From Panaeolus papilionaceus (taxonomy: Eukaryota; Basidiomycota; Agaricomycetes; Agaricales): a DNA stretch of 64,000 bases. The notes below the pieces were generated by a model. The model saw nothing but the letters and a program-made list of their open reading frames with translations, was not told where the DNA came from and did not search any database. Made by a program: the position numbers and the translations under genes. Numbering within the stretch: position 1 is the first letter of the stretch; each line of letters starts with the position of its first letter. Shown piece by piece: positions 35,130 to 46,859 of the stretch. The stretch is taken from assembly GCA_015501605.1 (NCBI GenBank), contig JADNRZ010000045.1, positions 62,001-126,000 of the forward strand, written 5' to 3'.

Positions 35130-36545
35130 TCTTAACGTATTGTCACGCGTGTCACCGTCGGGGATAAGACGCCTACCCTGGGCACTTCAACGTATCGCTG
35201 CATGGTATCTTCTCATCCTTCCAACGATTCAAGTACGATTTTTATTACCACATGCCCTCCTGTATTTTGCTTTCAACGAAAAACACAGCATTGCTACCAA
35301 GCGAGATCCCTACTGTAAACGGGTTTCAAACGCAGTCGCCTCATGAAGAAACAGCATCACCACTAGAACACCAACGGTTACTATTTGGATATTGAGCTAC
35401 ATAATTACTCAAGAATGGCCTTGAGTCGTCTAAGTCTTCGAGTTACGTTGGTGCTCCGTTTTTCTGTGAGGAAGCAGAATGTACTTCCCGAATTATGGCT
35501 TCCCCTATCCTCCTCTTGAGGATTTTCCTAACCCCGTGAAATTCTCTGCTCCTGTTGAATATAAGTACATCAAAATTTATGGGCCGATATAGGTTGAAGA
35601 AATTTATTTATCGGACAACTATGAGGTTCTATTGGACAAGGTGGTGATGTATGTATTATAACAAACCGTAGGCTCACTGCCTCTTCCTCCTAAATATGAT
35701 GTGCACGTACTTATGCACCGTTTCTATCTCTCAGTTCATGAAAGTACTCGCACTGGGAATCACGCTGAATAGAGCTGATAGTCATACGCCACAACAATTA
35801 CTCTCCACATATCAGCTAAAATGTGACTTCAAAAAAGGTCGAAGGTCCAGCTCATATTGCGGTTGTACCTGGGTACGAGGATACCAAGGAAGCGGAGAGG
35901 CTTCACGAGATGGTGAAATGGGTAAACAATGAGGGAGGGGGCAAATATGTTTGCCTTTCCATGCGCTTGATACACCAGGCTCCGACGCTCACAGGAATTA
36001 ACGCCAGGCTGATAAGCTGTTGTCGCACTCGCCATTTCTACCCTATAGATGGAGATCGAGAGATAGACACATTTATTTCTGACATGCCTTGCAGGTCAGT
36101 TCTGTTTCCACGAAGTGGGATGCAGGACATGGCGGCCAAACCGTAGATCGAGAGAGTTCCGGGAGCACTGCACACTGGTATGGGTTCCACGAAAATAATT
36201 ACTACGAATCTTAAATAAACTGACGTTCGTGTCGCATTTGATACAGTCATCGTTATCAATTCTGAATTTTGCTATGGCTCTGACGCGCATGGGAGGGCCC
36301 AGAACACGGACCTTTAGAGCCATCTTTGACCGAATGCAATCTTATATTTTACCGTCTGTGACCAAGACAGCTTGGGGCGTACAATAGAGGAATCGTTGGG
36401 CAGATTGCCTGTCATTGTCTGTGTTACTGTTATTCATCACATTTAAGTTCCTCCTCCACTCCGGAGTCCGAGTTACAGTGAGGCGTAATTGATCAATGCC
36501 GAATGCTGAACGCCGATGATAGTGGTAAACATGGGGTTTGTAAAT
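35130..36545. other. Between F-box genes; two weak open frames
   Basis: A frame at about 35479-35592 (PPLEDFPNPVKFSAPVEYKY) and one at 35823-36146 (HIAVVPGYEDTKEAERLHEM) look mildly coding but have no recognised family. No exon chain could be built. Confidence 0.3.
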
Positions 36546-36559
36546 GAGGAAAAATTAAA

Positions 36560-36655
36560 CAAATCCAGCCAATATCACTCCTACCCGCCTGAAATACTCA
36601 CGTACCTCCACTGTCCGCTCCAGCCACTCCTCCAAATCCACCACTCGTTCTCGTT
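36560..36655 (-). pseudogene. F-box 3'-end fragment
   Basis: Minus-strand reading LEEWLERTVEVREYF followed by a stop, with flanking sequence (CACTCCTACC) similar to the 3' end of the pseudogene at 28721. A short leftover of the last exon. Confidence 0.5.
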
Positions 36656-37043
36656 TTCCACGCCGTGAGCGCGCTTGCCAATCGGGATCAGATGAACCAT
36701 ACAGACATACAATATCGACGTCGAGCTAAGGGAGCCATCGAGTATAGGTATATTCGAACAACGAAGATGCTAGGATGAATCGAGATTCCGTTTTAAAGAT
36801 AGCGAGGGGCATCGATTCTACAGACACAAGATGTTACAGTAATACAGTAATACTACTGAAACACAAATTATACGCATAGTTCTGATTCAAGAAGAATTTC
36901 ACAAGGAATGAGGTCCTACAGAGGTAATTATAGAAAGACGTATGCTCCGCAGATCAAAAAAGCACAAAAACACCAAGATAGCAGGGGATAACAACGGCGC
37001 AACGCTGAGTTACGCAGGTCACCGCAACCTACATATGTACACC

Positions 37044-38530
37044 TTACACCGCCTCGAAATCCACCACCGCCTCGATCGGATATTGCAATCTATCTTCCAA
37101 ATCCTCCATCTCATCCAAAATAAAATCTCCGAACCCATCTTCGTCCTTAACCTCCTCGATAATCCTCAACGACTCTGCATCCGTCCTGAACGTAATCGTA
37201 AATTCCACATTCTCCAATTTCGGGAAATTGTGGATGGGGGCTAATACGTCGCCGATATCGCGCCAGGGCTTAGAGGGTGGAAAAGACAGGTCGATCATCT
37301 CGGTAGTGAAGTAGAGGTTGAAGTTGGTGAGGGAGTTGTGCGTGGCGATGGAAGATAACGTTTCAATGACGCCTGCCAGCGAGAGAATATAGGCGTCTGG
37401 GTGGATACCGCGTTGGTCGATGGCGAGATAGGTCATGGGACGAGATGAGGTTTGAAAGTAGGTGTTGAATCTGATGAGATTGATTGGGAAGATGGGCTTG
37501 CTGTAGTCGCTGGCTGTTTCCCCGTGATTATATCAGATAAGACGACTAAGGTGTAGTTGGAGTACCACATACCGAATAATGAAATACAATCAATAGGAGG
37601 CTCATCTTCGAGTATGCGATTGAAGGCTACCAGATCATTAAAATCCCTAAAGTCGTACTCCACCTCAATGAGCTCCCCAAATGCAGGAACGCCTGCGGCT
37701 TCCGCGCGGTCCTTGAAGAGATTGACAACGAGGGCTGCGGCTCCGGGATGGGGGAACAAAACACTGAATTCCACGAGATTAAACGACGGACAGCCGGGGA
37801 TTGATGCGTTAGGTAATATAGGCTTGAGAGTATGAAGGGTGAGACGCTCGAGCTCAGGTAGGCACATGAGCACGGAGAGGTCAAATATGGGGGTATCGAT
37901 AACTAGTAACTTGGTAATGCGAGATACCGGGTATTTCCCGTCAAGCGTGAAGAGATTGTTACGCGAGAAGCGGAGCCTTTCAGCGAATGGGCCTGCGAGG
38001 AACTGGGTCATGGAAACATAAGGTATGTCATCAATGGTGAGGCTACGGAGTGTTTGTTGTGAGATGTACGTGTTGGCGAGATGGAGAAGCAGAGAGATGA
38101 TAGGATTCGAAATTTTAACTGGCTGGAAAACACCTTCAAATTTGTGACGAGAAATATCAAGAATTTGGAGGTTGGAGAAGTTGGCAAGGCGTGTTCGCGC
38201 GCACATTATGGCTGTTTTGGTGAGTGCTGACTGCTCATACTCCAGAATGTCAATTTTGAGATCTCGAACATACGAGCAGATGTGAGGTGATCGTTTGATG
38301 ACACATAAAAGCCTTTTGAAACGCTTTTCACCACGACCATGAAACCCAATACCATACACACTGTTGAAGAGGTGTCGTTGACAAAACCCGGCGAATGTTT
38401 TGTTCACGCGAGAAAGACGCTTGAGGTATTTCTTGGGTAGTGGGACATTTACCAGCCAAGGTTCGTTAGCTATAAGATCAATGATGTGGCCGAAAATATC
38501 TACAGGGAGGACAGGAATTTGTGTAGCCAT
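37044..38530 (-). CDS. F-box protein B
   Basis: Two exons (38530-37573 and 37513-37044) give 475 residues, the same length and intron position as protein A. N-terminal F-box MATQIPVLPVDIFGHIIDLI, then SRVNKTFAGFCQRHLFNSV; LRR-like middle with LPELERLTLHTLKPILPNA; C-terminal exon begins ASDYSKPIFPINLIRFNTYF and ends EAVVDFEAV. All substitutions look ordinary and no stop interrupts it, so it is probably functional. Likely role as for protein A, a substrate receptor for an SCF ubiquitin ligase. The shared structure with A and with the pseudogene at 28721-32929 marks a tandem family on the minus strand. Confidence 0.87.
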
Positions 38531-38539
38531 GGACGTGGC

Positions 38540-39150
38540 TTGCTGTGGTGGTTTTGGTTGAGTTTTCGCCGACGCGTGGTGTCACCTCATCAAACGTTGT
38601 CACGCGTGTCACGTTGGCAAGACCCCTATCCTGGACACGTAAATGGATCATCGTACGATATGCACACTTCTCTCATGCCTTCAACCATTAATATTAGATC
38701 GTAGTCGTGGTTTATTTTCCTTCATCGCGTTTTTTAATACAGACATCACAGTGCCTACAAGTAAAACCACCCTGGCATAGTCTTTGCTCGCACGGTCCGG
38801 GGAGTTCATAACCATGACACGATGGAACTTTATCCATCCCTGATAAGTCCAATGATGGTCATCTGAATGAGTCAACTGAAGGTGGACCTGTCTGTGTTGT
38901 TCATGTACGCAGAAACCCTAGGTTAACGCTGAGGCCTGAGGATCCAAGCCCGTCTCAGGAGTTGGACAAATGATTGTTCGATTCATCGTCCCTAGAGTAT
39001 GTGGACAAATTTTCAAACTGATAATCGAGTATTTATCATAGAGTCAGTTCCGTTCGATTGTAGAGATTATCCCTGATTCTGCGCTATATGATGCCATCCG
39101 AGTCCGATTACTACAGGTTCATCCTACTACGCAAACGTCAATGGCCACCA
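38540..39150. other. Intergenic upstream of F-box protein B
   Basis: Promoter side of F-box B and unremarkable sequence. No gene is supported. Confidence 0.4.
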
Positions 39151-39154
39151 ATTA

Positions 39155-39917
39155 GAGCCTGTACAGCAACGAAAATATGAATAATTTGGCCTGTATCACA
39201 ATACGATCAATGGGCCTATACCCGTTTTGGTTGCTGTTCGGTTCACCCCGAAGCCCTGTTATTAGGAGCTGATGTCACGCATCTCTCACTGATAACATCC
39301 ATCTTCATATCCACCACACAATTTCCAGTCCCTTGGCCTCATTTTTTCAATATGCGGCCCTCATTTAATGTATCCTGCAGTACCTACAGCTAGTTTACGT
39401 GCAAATGATAACAGTATTTCCATTTTTCTTCAGATAGTCGCATGAATCCTATTTAAATTTCCAGCCTATGTACTCGTAATTGCTGTTCTTCACTCCTTTC
39501 TCCCACTTCTCCTGTTCTCTCTATTTTATTCTAGATGGTCAAGTCGACAGAACACGGACACCAAGTTCTGTCCAAATGCAATCGGGGTGCCCATTAATGA
39601 GCTCTCTGACCCATTCCTCCCCTGAGAGCTTGGAGGTATGGTAGGGTTGTTTCCAATAAAACGGAGATGAATATAGTTGCATTGCTACAGCTACTACATT
39701 TACCATGTATGCAGATGCAACAAGCAACAGGCATCGTTGTTCAGCAGTGATAATTGGCATGGTACAAGGCAAGAAAGCGCGAAGATTGTAATCAAGTCGT
39801 TACAGTCACATCAGGTTATGTTTTTGGGAGCCGAACAGCAACCAAAACGGGTATAGGCCCATTGATCGTATTGTGATACAAGCCAAATGATTCATATTTT
39901 CGTTGCTGTACAGGCTC
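39155..39917 (-). mobile_element. PIF/Harbinger deletion derivative
   Basis: TIRs of about 90 bp start GAGCCTGTACAGCAACGAAA and are flanked by TTA on both sides (39152-39154 and 39918-39920), the TWA duplication typical of PIF/Harbinger. The minus frame 39539-39772 keeps what looks like the N-terminal end of a Harbinger transposase (QPYHTSKLSGEEWVRELING, then HPDCIWTELGVRV). The DDE nuclease domain is missing. Confidence 0.82.
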
Positions 39918-39919
39918 TT

Positions 39920-40495
39920 AGGAGTTAACTCAGAATGCGTTGATGCAGGAGCCAAGTAGAGCAAGCGACAAGTGATATGAGGGGGGGAACCCCTCGATCA
40001 TAGGGTCTTGAGTGTCACATTCCGAGAGACGCTCAATCTTGAAGAGTCGAACCGAGGGATCTACTGATATACGTATGCCTCAGGCTTGGAAAGAGTGTTT
40101 CCGTCTTCTATACATGAACCGTGTCCCCTGCAGGATTGGGGGCATCACGAAGGGGCAAACTACATGTGTTCGTCGTGATGGTGAGGGTTAGCTCCTGACT
40201 CTTGCTCATTTCAATCTTGACATGGTCAGTGGATAACAGAGGTGGAAAATAACTACATTGATATAAAGAATGCACCAAGGGTATTCAAGACAGCACAACC
40301 GGCAGTACTCTCTTAATTCTATCTCCAGATATTATCTTTATCTTATCTCAGATGCTGCCCAAGGCAAGAAACTCATTTTAACTCATCCATTTAAAATCGA
40401 AGACGTATCCCAAAGCTACACAGGTGAATGCTGTTATTCCTAATCGAATGAATAAAGAAAGTCGTTTATATGCGGCTTCGCCCCATTCACGAATC
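39920..40495. other. Intergenic
   Basis: No feature that I can support; the 3' side of an F-box remnant follows. Confidence 0.4.
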
Positions 40496-41285
40496 CTCCT
40501 ACTGTATCAAAAACGTCATCGAGGTCTTCAACGACGACCCAAGTCTATCTCCCAGATCCATCATCGCACCCTGGATATAAAAATTATCCTGATAAGTTTC
40601 CTCTTTACTCAAAACTATCAAAGTCTCCGTGTCAAGCTGAAAATTGAGGGTGAAGTCGACGCAGCTCAGGCTAGGAAAATGAGACACGGGTGCGAGAGTA
40701 TCTCCAATGTCGTGCCAGGGCCCCCTCAGCCTGGGTGTAAAGAGAGCCGATCCGCCTCAGCAGAGAACCGGTAGATGAAGTATTCCAAGACGTTACGCGT
40801 AGCCATGGCCGATAGGAAATTGTGAAGCCCAGCGAGCGAGGCTCTGAAGTTGGCCTCGGTGGTTGTCACAGCACGATGTCAGATGAAGAGCGAGGTTAAC
40901 GGTCGAGCGGGGTGATCAAAGTAGTCGGGTAGATCGATGATGTCCATAGGGAAGACATGTTGAGTAGATTGTTGCGCTAATTCATTTCGTGGATTTTATA
41001 AGATAATGCGCTGGAATTGAAAGGCAGGCGGCGAGATACCGAAGAGACAAAGAGAAACAAAAGGTGGTATGCCCCTGAGGATTTCGTTGAAGGCTGAAAC
41101 GTCGCTTCGGTCCACGAAGACATAGTTAAGGCTAGTAAGCTCGGCAAAAGCGGCAACGCCAGAAGTAGAGGCACATTGCTTGTAGAAGTTGACAACAATG
41201 GCAGCCTGTCCAGGTTCAGAAAAGCTGAGAAAAAGATGCCTGAGGTTGAGCGAAAGAGTGTCCATAGTGCCATTGGTGTCTAGAG
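40496..41285 (-). pseudogene. 5'-truncated F-box paralogue of the 45-47 kb gene
   Basis: Minus-strand reading from about 41285 starts abruptly at SLSLNLRHLFLSFSEPGQAA and continues VDRSDVSAFNEILRGIPPF. The second exon runs from about 40975 to 40496 and ends LGDRLGSSLKTSMTFLIQ. Both parts match F-box protein C (45271-46782). The F-box and first 270 or so residues are absent, and at least two stops interrupt exon 2. Confidence 0.8.
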
Positions 41286-41289
41286 TAGC

Positions 41290-42640
41290 TTTCTGAATCG
41301 CACGATGTGCGTTCTCAGCGGGTCCTTGACCCCTCTGGCGTCATGTCCGCCCAGACTGACAACATCTACTCGCATAGGCATATGTCTGTTATCTACTGAG
41401 TCTTGTCATTTGGCATACTGGGCCGACCTGATACCGGTATGCAGGGCTACGTTGGAAGGAGTGATAACCCCTCGTTTGGTGAGCCATACCTGTAGTTCTC
41501 TAATATGTCAAAATTAACGAGAGCTAATCGCGTTAACTACGTCCACCAGGCGGCTCTGAGCCACTCAACAGCCTCTCTCATACCATCTGGTCTTCCATAG
41601 GTCCCTCTGGACCCAACAAGGTATTGCTTTCACATCTTACCTCTCAGCGCGATGACTGACGTTTACGACTCGTGTGACCAGGAATACCTGTATAATCTCG
41701 TCAAGTCCGTTGGAGATTTGTCCCCGAACTCCTATGATTCTCATTTATACGCCCTGGAGGTGAGTAAATACCGGCATTTTTTTTCGCCTGGACTGTGGTG
41801 CTCATCATGCATAGGCTCATGTACGAGAGTTAGATCATAGAAACGAACGATAATGCAAGGTGGGGTACCTAGATCTGACCGGTGCTCTACGCTTCCCAGA
41901 GAAGCCCAGTCCCAACGTTAATATTAATTCATGTATGATCTACTGGTGAGACTAAATATGGTACATTGGTCAAAGGCTATGGTCGCGTGTCGTGCAAGTC
42001 AACAATCAAATGGGATATCAGTCCTTTATCTGGTAGCTCTGGCCCACGACGTTGCTGTCATCCACGCACTACGAGCGATGTCAACCTTGGAGTCCTCAAA
42101 GGGTTGTTGAGAACTCGTTAATGGCGCTTTCTGACCCACTCAAAGTGTAATCTATATCAAAATATTCATCAGGATTCGGTTCTTCATCCGTGTTCTATGA
42201 CATTCGTGTTATTTTGATTTACGTTTCATCCTCTCAAACTGGGATCATCGTTGAAATTTTCCGCAGGTTAACTTGCGACATTTTATGTGGTAACTGCATA
42301 TACGACCCTGAACGCTTCAAGTTCAATGGGCTCTTGATGACCTTCATAAGCTCTACTACCATTACACCCATGTGAATTGTTTTCCACATCTATCGACTTC
42401 GCTCATCGGTTCCCTTGAGATTCGGTCGTTTTGCAAATGGTGAGCAACATCAATCTATATTTACTTGGAATCCTATTGATATCACGTACTGTCATTCCCG
42501 TTATCGTTCAGTACTCACAGGTTATCCGGCGATAGAACGCGCTGTTATAATATTGCCATGCTATATTCTTCATGTTCCTCAGAATCGTTGAGGTCCATCC
42601 AACAGAACGTTCTGTGAGCTTACCACATGTCCTAATCCTA
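41290..42640. other. No supported gene
   Basis: A short frame at 41652 (MTDVYDSCDQEYLYNLVKSV) after a plausible splice acceptor, and a 61-codon frame at 42190, are the only coding hints; neither can be extended or recognised. Confidence 0.3.
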
Positions 42641-42643
42641 AGA

Positions 42644-42650
42644 TATAAAG
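42644..42650 (+). promoter_or_regulatory. TATA box of the small secreted-peptide gene
   Basis: TATAAAG lies 84 bp upstream of the ATG at 42728, with a C-rich leader in between. Confidence 0.5.
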
Positions 42651-42727
42651 GCCCTCCCGATTAGCTTCTAGTCTCCTCAAGGTCGCATCAGACCAATCCC
42701 CCGGAAGTTGCATTCAGAGCCAAGAAG

Positions 42728-42958
42728 ATGGGTGGCCGCCTTGCCAATATCAGAGTCATTATGTTTCTTGTTCTCTTAACCTCCTTTGTCAACTCTGCTC
42801 CTGTCGATCCTCCTGAATGTAGTGGAGCCTCTTCTAAGCGACGAGGATTCGAAGGTGGGTTTGCGTGGCTGTCGTATGTGTTATACTTACGACCTTAATC
42901 TATAGCCCAAGACATCATAGTAGACCCGTTCAGAGTGAACTGCTTCGGGGGTTTATAA
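42728..42958 (+). CDS. Possible small secreted peptide precursor (59 residues)
   Basis: Two exons, 42728-42854 and 42906-42958, separated by a 51-nt GT-AG intron with a good branch-like TTACGAC. The protein has a classic signal peptide (hydrophobic core IMFLVLLTSFVNSA, about residues 11-24). A short linker follows with one Cys, then a basic KRR site at 38-40 that could be cut by a Kex2-type protease. The C-terminal segment of 19 residues ends RVNCFGGL. It is not a CaaX pheromone end and I recognise no family. It could be a processed extracellular peptide, or a truncated remnant of a larger secreted protein. The TATA box, intron and signal peptide together favour a real gene. Confidence 0.5.
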
Positions 42959-43468
42959 TAGTTCATCAACCGTCCCTGCTGGGGTGAGGGCGCACACCCA
43001 TGTAGTCTCTCCTATCTAAATTGCGGCTGATGAAGTTTTGACAAGGTCACCAATATTCGGTGGAATTGGGGGATGAGAATATACACGTCCGACGTAGGTT
43101 GGATTAGAACGTCTGCACCTGGGGATTACGATCAGTATAACCTACACATCTTAAACATCACCTGCTTGTTTATATGGCTGTACTGTTTGATTACGTCGTG
43201 CAACCCGAAGATGTGCACTACATGCATTGTCACGACACTTCAAGTCGAACGCTCGGGCTCCACTGTCTACAGTTCGGCCTGTTTTCAAGGCGGCGGTCAT
43301 CGTTTGTTGAGTTATTTATGTGCGATCAAAAATGTGAGAATTTCCCATAGTGGCTGTGTCGCCACAATCCGTTGTCGCGTCGCGCCCCGTCTCTTGTTCC
43401 AGAACGGCCATCATCATTACCATCCCACATTTCCTTGTATTCGAAATTTCTCTACTCTCTTGGTCGGA

Positions 43469-44465
43469 ATGAGGCAAAGGATCTCCATTAATACTCTCCA
43501 GCTCCGAAAATATGCGACTCGACAAAACCGACCCATCATAACTTTGGACCCAAAGAAACTCGTACAACTGCAACAACCCGCTATAGACCTATCAAATTTG
43601 CAAGTAGCTCGGGTTTTCCCGCTAGGTGGATATAGCGTTTTGAAGTTCGACAGCAGATCCACTCAGTACATTCCTTTCCCAAGCGGAACCAGAGGTTTCT
43701 TGTATTATCACAGTCCCTCTGATCGACCTCGTATCGCTGGTCAACTTCGTTTTCGCGTCACACCGAGCGATGACCCAGCATCGTTTTCACATGGACACGA
43801 CCTCACATTTTCGCGAACCAGTCCTCGTTCCCCCACACCATGGAATATTTACTGCTTCAATATCCCCAACAACAAAGCCTATGCCAGTCTTCATTCTCAT
43901 CTCGTCAATGAGGGTCTTGTTGAAGGGAGTCTTGTAGCAGCCATTCGCAAGATGAGACCCATTCAGAAACTTGACAATGGAACGAAATTTCTCTTCACGC
44001 TCTCGGACCCATTCGAGATCGACTACGCCAAATCTCCTATTATCAAACTTCGGGCGGTAACTGAGTATGGTCAGGGTAACATAACTTATATACGTACCCT
44101 GTCGGAGTCAATACCAACTTTCAAGTCCGGTATGCAATGCCTAGCTACGTTTGCTTCTAGTCTCGGTGAACTGATGTCTTGATCTAGGAATCATCAATGC
44201 GTGTTTTGAAAGATCCACACTGCCGGAACACGAGGGAAACCGTGTAGTGGTCATGCGCTGCTTGCGAGTTGTTGAGCCCCTGGTAATGAAATCTCCAAAG
44301 ATCGGTCAGATAATGGATCCACAGAGCATTTCCACCTATACCCCAACTCCAGGTCAAATACTACAAAATTTACCCCGGGGGCAGAAGACGGCTCGAGCAT
44401 GGAGTATGGATATATCTGATGATTCAAAACACTTATCTGCGCCTGCCTTACGTCTGCTATGGTAG
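43469..44465 (+). CDS. Uncharacterised agaricomycete protein (312 residues)
   Basis: Two exons (43469-44129 and 44188-44465) join in phase: FKSG, then IINACFERSTLPEHEGNRVV. The N-terminus (MRQRISINTLQLRKYATRQ) is basic and hydroxylated, like a mitochondrial presequence. The body has YIPFPSGTRGFLYYHSPSDR, then LRFRVTPSDDPASF and the RSTLPEH block. I know this arrangement from hypothetical proteins in many mushroom genomes; no activity is assigned. The upstream open frame from 43073 is in phase but unlike the family, so the start at 43469 is preferred. Confidence 0.7.
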
Positions 44466-44539
44466 CTTTGCAATTCCGCTTGACCGTTGGTTATGTTCGT
44501 AAAAGTGAGTGCCTTTCGCAAATTGTTCTATGTATGCAG

Positions 44540-44770
44540 TCTATTGATAAGATGATTCATATCAAAGGTCCTTCTGCTTTCGTGATGCCAATGTTCCAGA
44601 TAACGATCATACATTTTTATAAATAGGGACTGCCCTGACAATCCGATCGGAGGTACTATGACCATGTGGTGGAATCAATGAACGGCGAATTGCATAGCCC
44701 TCTAAATGGAGCTTTACATACATTTTATATGCCGTGGTTGACGGTCTTCCTTTCCGAAATACACACTCGA
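44540..44770 (+). repeat. Diverged duplicate of 47120-47390
   Basis: GATTCATATCAAAGGTCCT, then CCAGATAACGATCATAC and AATAGGGACTGCC, parallels GATTCATATCAAAGGTCCT, CCTGATAGCCACGTG and AATAGGGGCACAC at 47131. The 47-kb copy has a 106-codon open frame (47073-47393); this one is broken. Function unknown. Confidence 0.5.
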
Positions 44771-44959
44771 TTCGCGGCCTACATTTAGACGATCTTACAA
44801 GTGAGGTTCATGCGAACGTGCTCGTGGATCAATTCCCAAATATACCGTGACATACATCAACCCGCAACAATCGATAACATCCTCGTCATACTACGTACAA
44901 ATGTCCTAGAAAGTTTGTTATCTGCATACGCTACCTCAACCCTATTACTCTACGAAAAG

Positions 44960-45130
44960 TCCATGCACGAACACATCAGGTTAAAGTCCATCCGACCAGA
45001 GTCCACCTTTACGACGAATTAAACGACTAAACCAGGATACAAGCCTCTCATCTCAGTCTATGAGAATTGCAAACCTGATTCAAGTTCCCTGACGTGCATT
45101 GCCACGTTTGAACTTGATTGCTGTTCAGAA
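44960..45130 (-). pseudogene. Fragment of the ricin-B/thaumatin-like gene, last exon and 3' flank
   Basis: Minus-strand reading NSNQVQTWQCTSGNLNQV matches the last exon of the gene at 61410-62757, and the 3' flank (AAGTCCATCC, TTTACGACGAATTA) also matches 61311-61380. The upstream exons are absent, so it is a copied tail. Confidence 0.8.
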
Positions 45131-45270
45131 CGATTTCATTCATTTCGAATCAAAAAAGTACAACGATACGATAAAGGCGAGCCTGTGAAGGTCCGATTTC
45201 TAGTTTAATCAGGGAATGACTTATTTTTCATATCTCGCTTTGAGTGACAACGGCTAAAGCATCGCTCCAT

Positions 45271-46782
45271 TCATTCATCCTCTGACTGTATCAAAAAAAG
45301 CATCCAAGTTACCAACGACGACCCGAGCCTGTCTCCCAAATCCAACAGTGCACCCCGGATATAATAATTATCACCATATACGTTCTCCTTCCGCAGAACT
45401 GTCAATGTATGCGTGTCAACCTGAAAATGGAGGGTGACTTCGACATGGTTTAGGTTGGGAAAATGGGATACGGGGGCGAGAACGTCACCGATGTCGTGCC
45501 AGGGCCCGCTGGGTGGTAAGGAGAGTCGATCTGCATCAGCGCTGAACTGGTATGTGAAATCCTCCAAGACGTTGCGCGTGGCCATGGCCAAAAGGAAATT
45601 TTGAAGCCCGGCAAGTGAAGCTCTGAAGTTGGCCTCGGTGGTTCGAAACGCGTGGTGCCAGATAAAGAGCGAGGTGAGCGGTCGAGCAGGGTGTTGGAAG
45701 TAACCATCCATGTCGATGAGGTCCATAGGAAAGACGGATTCCGTATATTTCTGTGCTATTTCGTTTCGTGGATTCCGTCAGATCATGTGGGTTTGAGAAA
45801 CAGACACCAACACACCGAAGAGATGCAGACAATGGAGGGGTGGCACGTCTCGGAGTATTTCATTAAAAGCTAAAACGTCGCTTCGGTCCACGAAGTAATA
45901 TTTAAGGCGGGTGAGCTTTCCAAAAGCAGTGACCCCAGTAGTAGCACCATATCGCTGGTAGAGACTGATGACAAAGGCAGCCTGTCCAGGTTCGGGAAAT
46001 CCAAGAGCAAGGTTCTCAAGGTTGAGGGAAAGCGAATCTGTAGCGTCGAAGTTGTCGAGAATAAGTTTCGAACACGAAAGGTCGAGCCTAACTAGCTCTG
46101 GGAGGTACGACAGAACAGACAAATCGAAGGACGGGACAACAGAAACTACCAGCTGGGTGATCCTTGACACAGGATAGAGTTCAGAAAGCACATCCATTCC
46201 GGTTCCTTTATACAAGAGCTTCCTCGAAGAGCGACCAGCCATAAACCTAGCAATCGCTGACATGGAGACACGTGGTACGGTGTCAATTGCTAGAGTGCGA
46301 AGATTTTCTTGAGCTATGTACTCGTCAATGAGGTAATGCAGCAGGGAGATGACTGGGTCGACAGTATCTGCTGGCTGAGAAGCAGTTGAAGAAGCAGTTT
46401 CTCTGTACAATAAGGCCAAAACTTGAAGGTTCGGCAATCTGGTGAGTTGCGAGTGTGCACATGCGAGAGTTGCATCGGGAATGGTGCCATCCTCGTACTT
46501 GGTGAAGTCGATCCAGAGCTCTTGAACATAAAGGCGTATGTGGGGAGCATTTTCTGAGACCCATAGTACCTTTTCAAGCACCCCTACTCCACTGCCACCA
46601 GTAGAACCAATGCGCCTGAAGAGATGACGCTGAGAGAGATCGACGAAGGTTTTGCAGACAAGAGAAAGATTTTTGAGGCACGCCAATGGTGGATGTTCGT
46701 CTTGAGTAGAACGCCGTTTTGCGATGATATCGATGATGTGTCCAAAGATGTCTATAGGAAATGAGGGCATGGGTGTTGACAT
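45271..46782 (-). CDS. F-box protein C
   Basis: Two exons (46782-45816 and 45755-45271) give 483 residues. An in-frame ATG at 46857 would add 25 residues, but MSTPMPSFPIDIFGHIIDII is the family start. The F-box has LKNLSLVCKTFVDLSQRHLF. The middle is LRR-like, with VVPSFDLSVLSYLPELVRLDL. The second exon starts AQKYTESVFPMDLIDMDGYF and ends LFLIQSEDE. It belongs to a separate subfamily from A and B; its closest relative here is the truncated copy at 40496-41285. Predicted to be an SCF adaptor, substrate unknown. No disruption is seen. Confidence 0.85.
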
Positions 46783-46859
46783 GGTTGGTCCTCGTTGAGT
46801 TTGAGTTATGGCAAGATGTGATTCCAACAGAAGGCGAACCGCCACGTCACATGTCACGT

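Noticed and set aside
41590..41620. GGTCCCTCTGGACCCAACAAG as a degenerate P-loop of another G protein
   Set aside because: Lacks the GKS/T core and no downstream G3-like sequence could be found.
43073..43468. N-terminal extension of the 43-kb hypothetical protein
   Set aside because: Open in frame but unlike the family, with no promoter signal close by; the start at 43469 gives the expected length and a presequence-like N-terminus.
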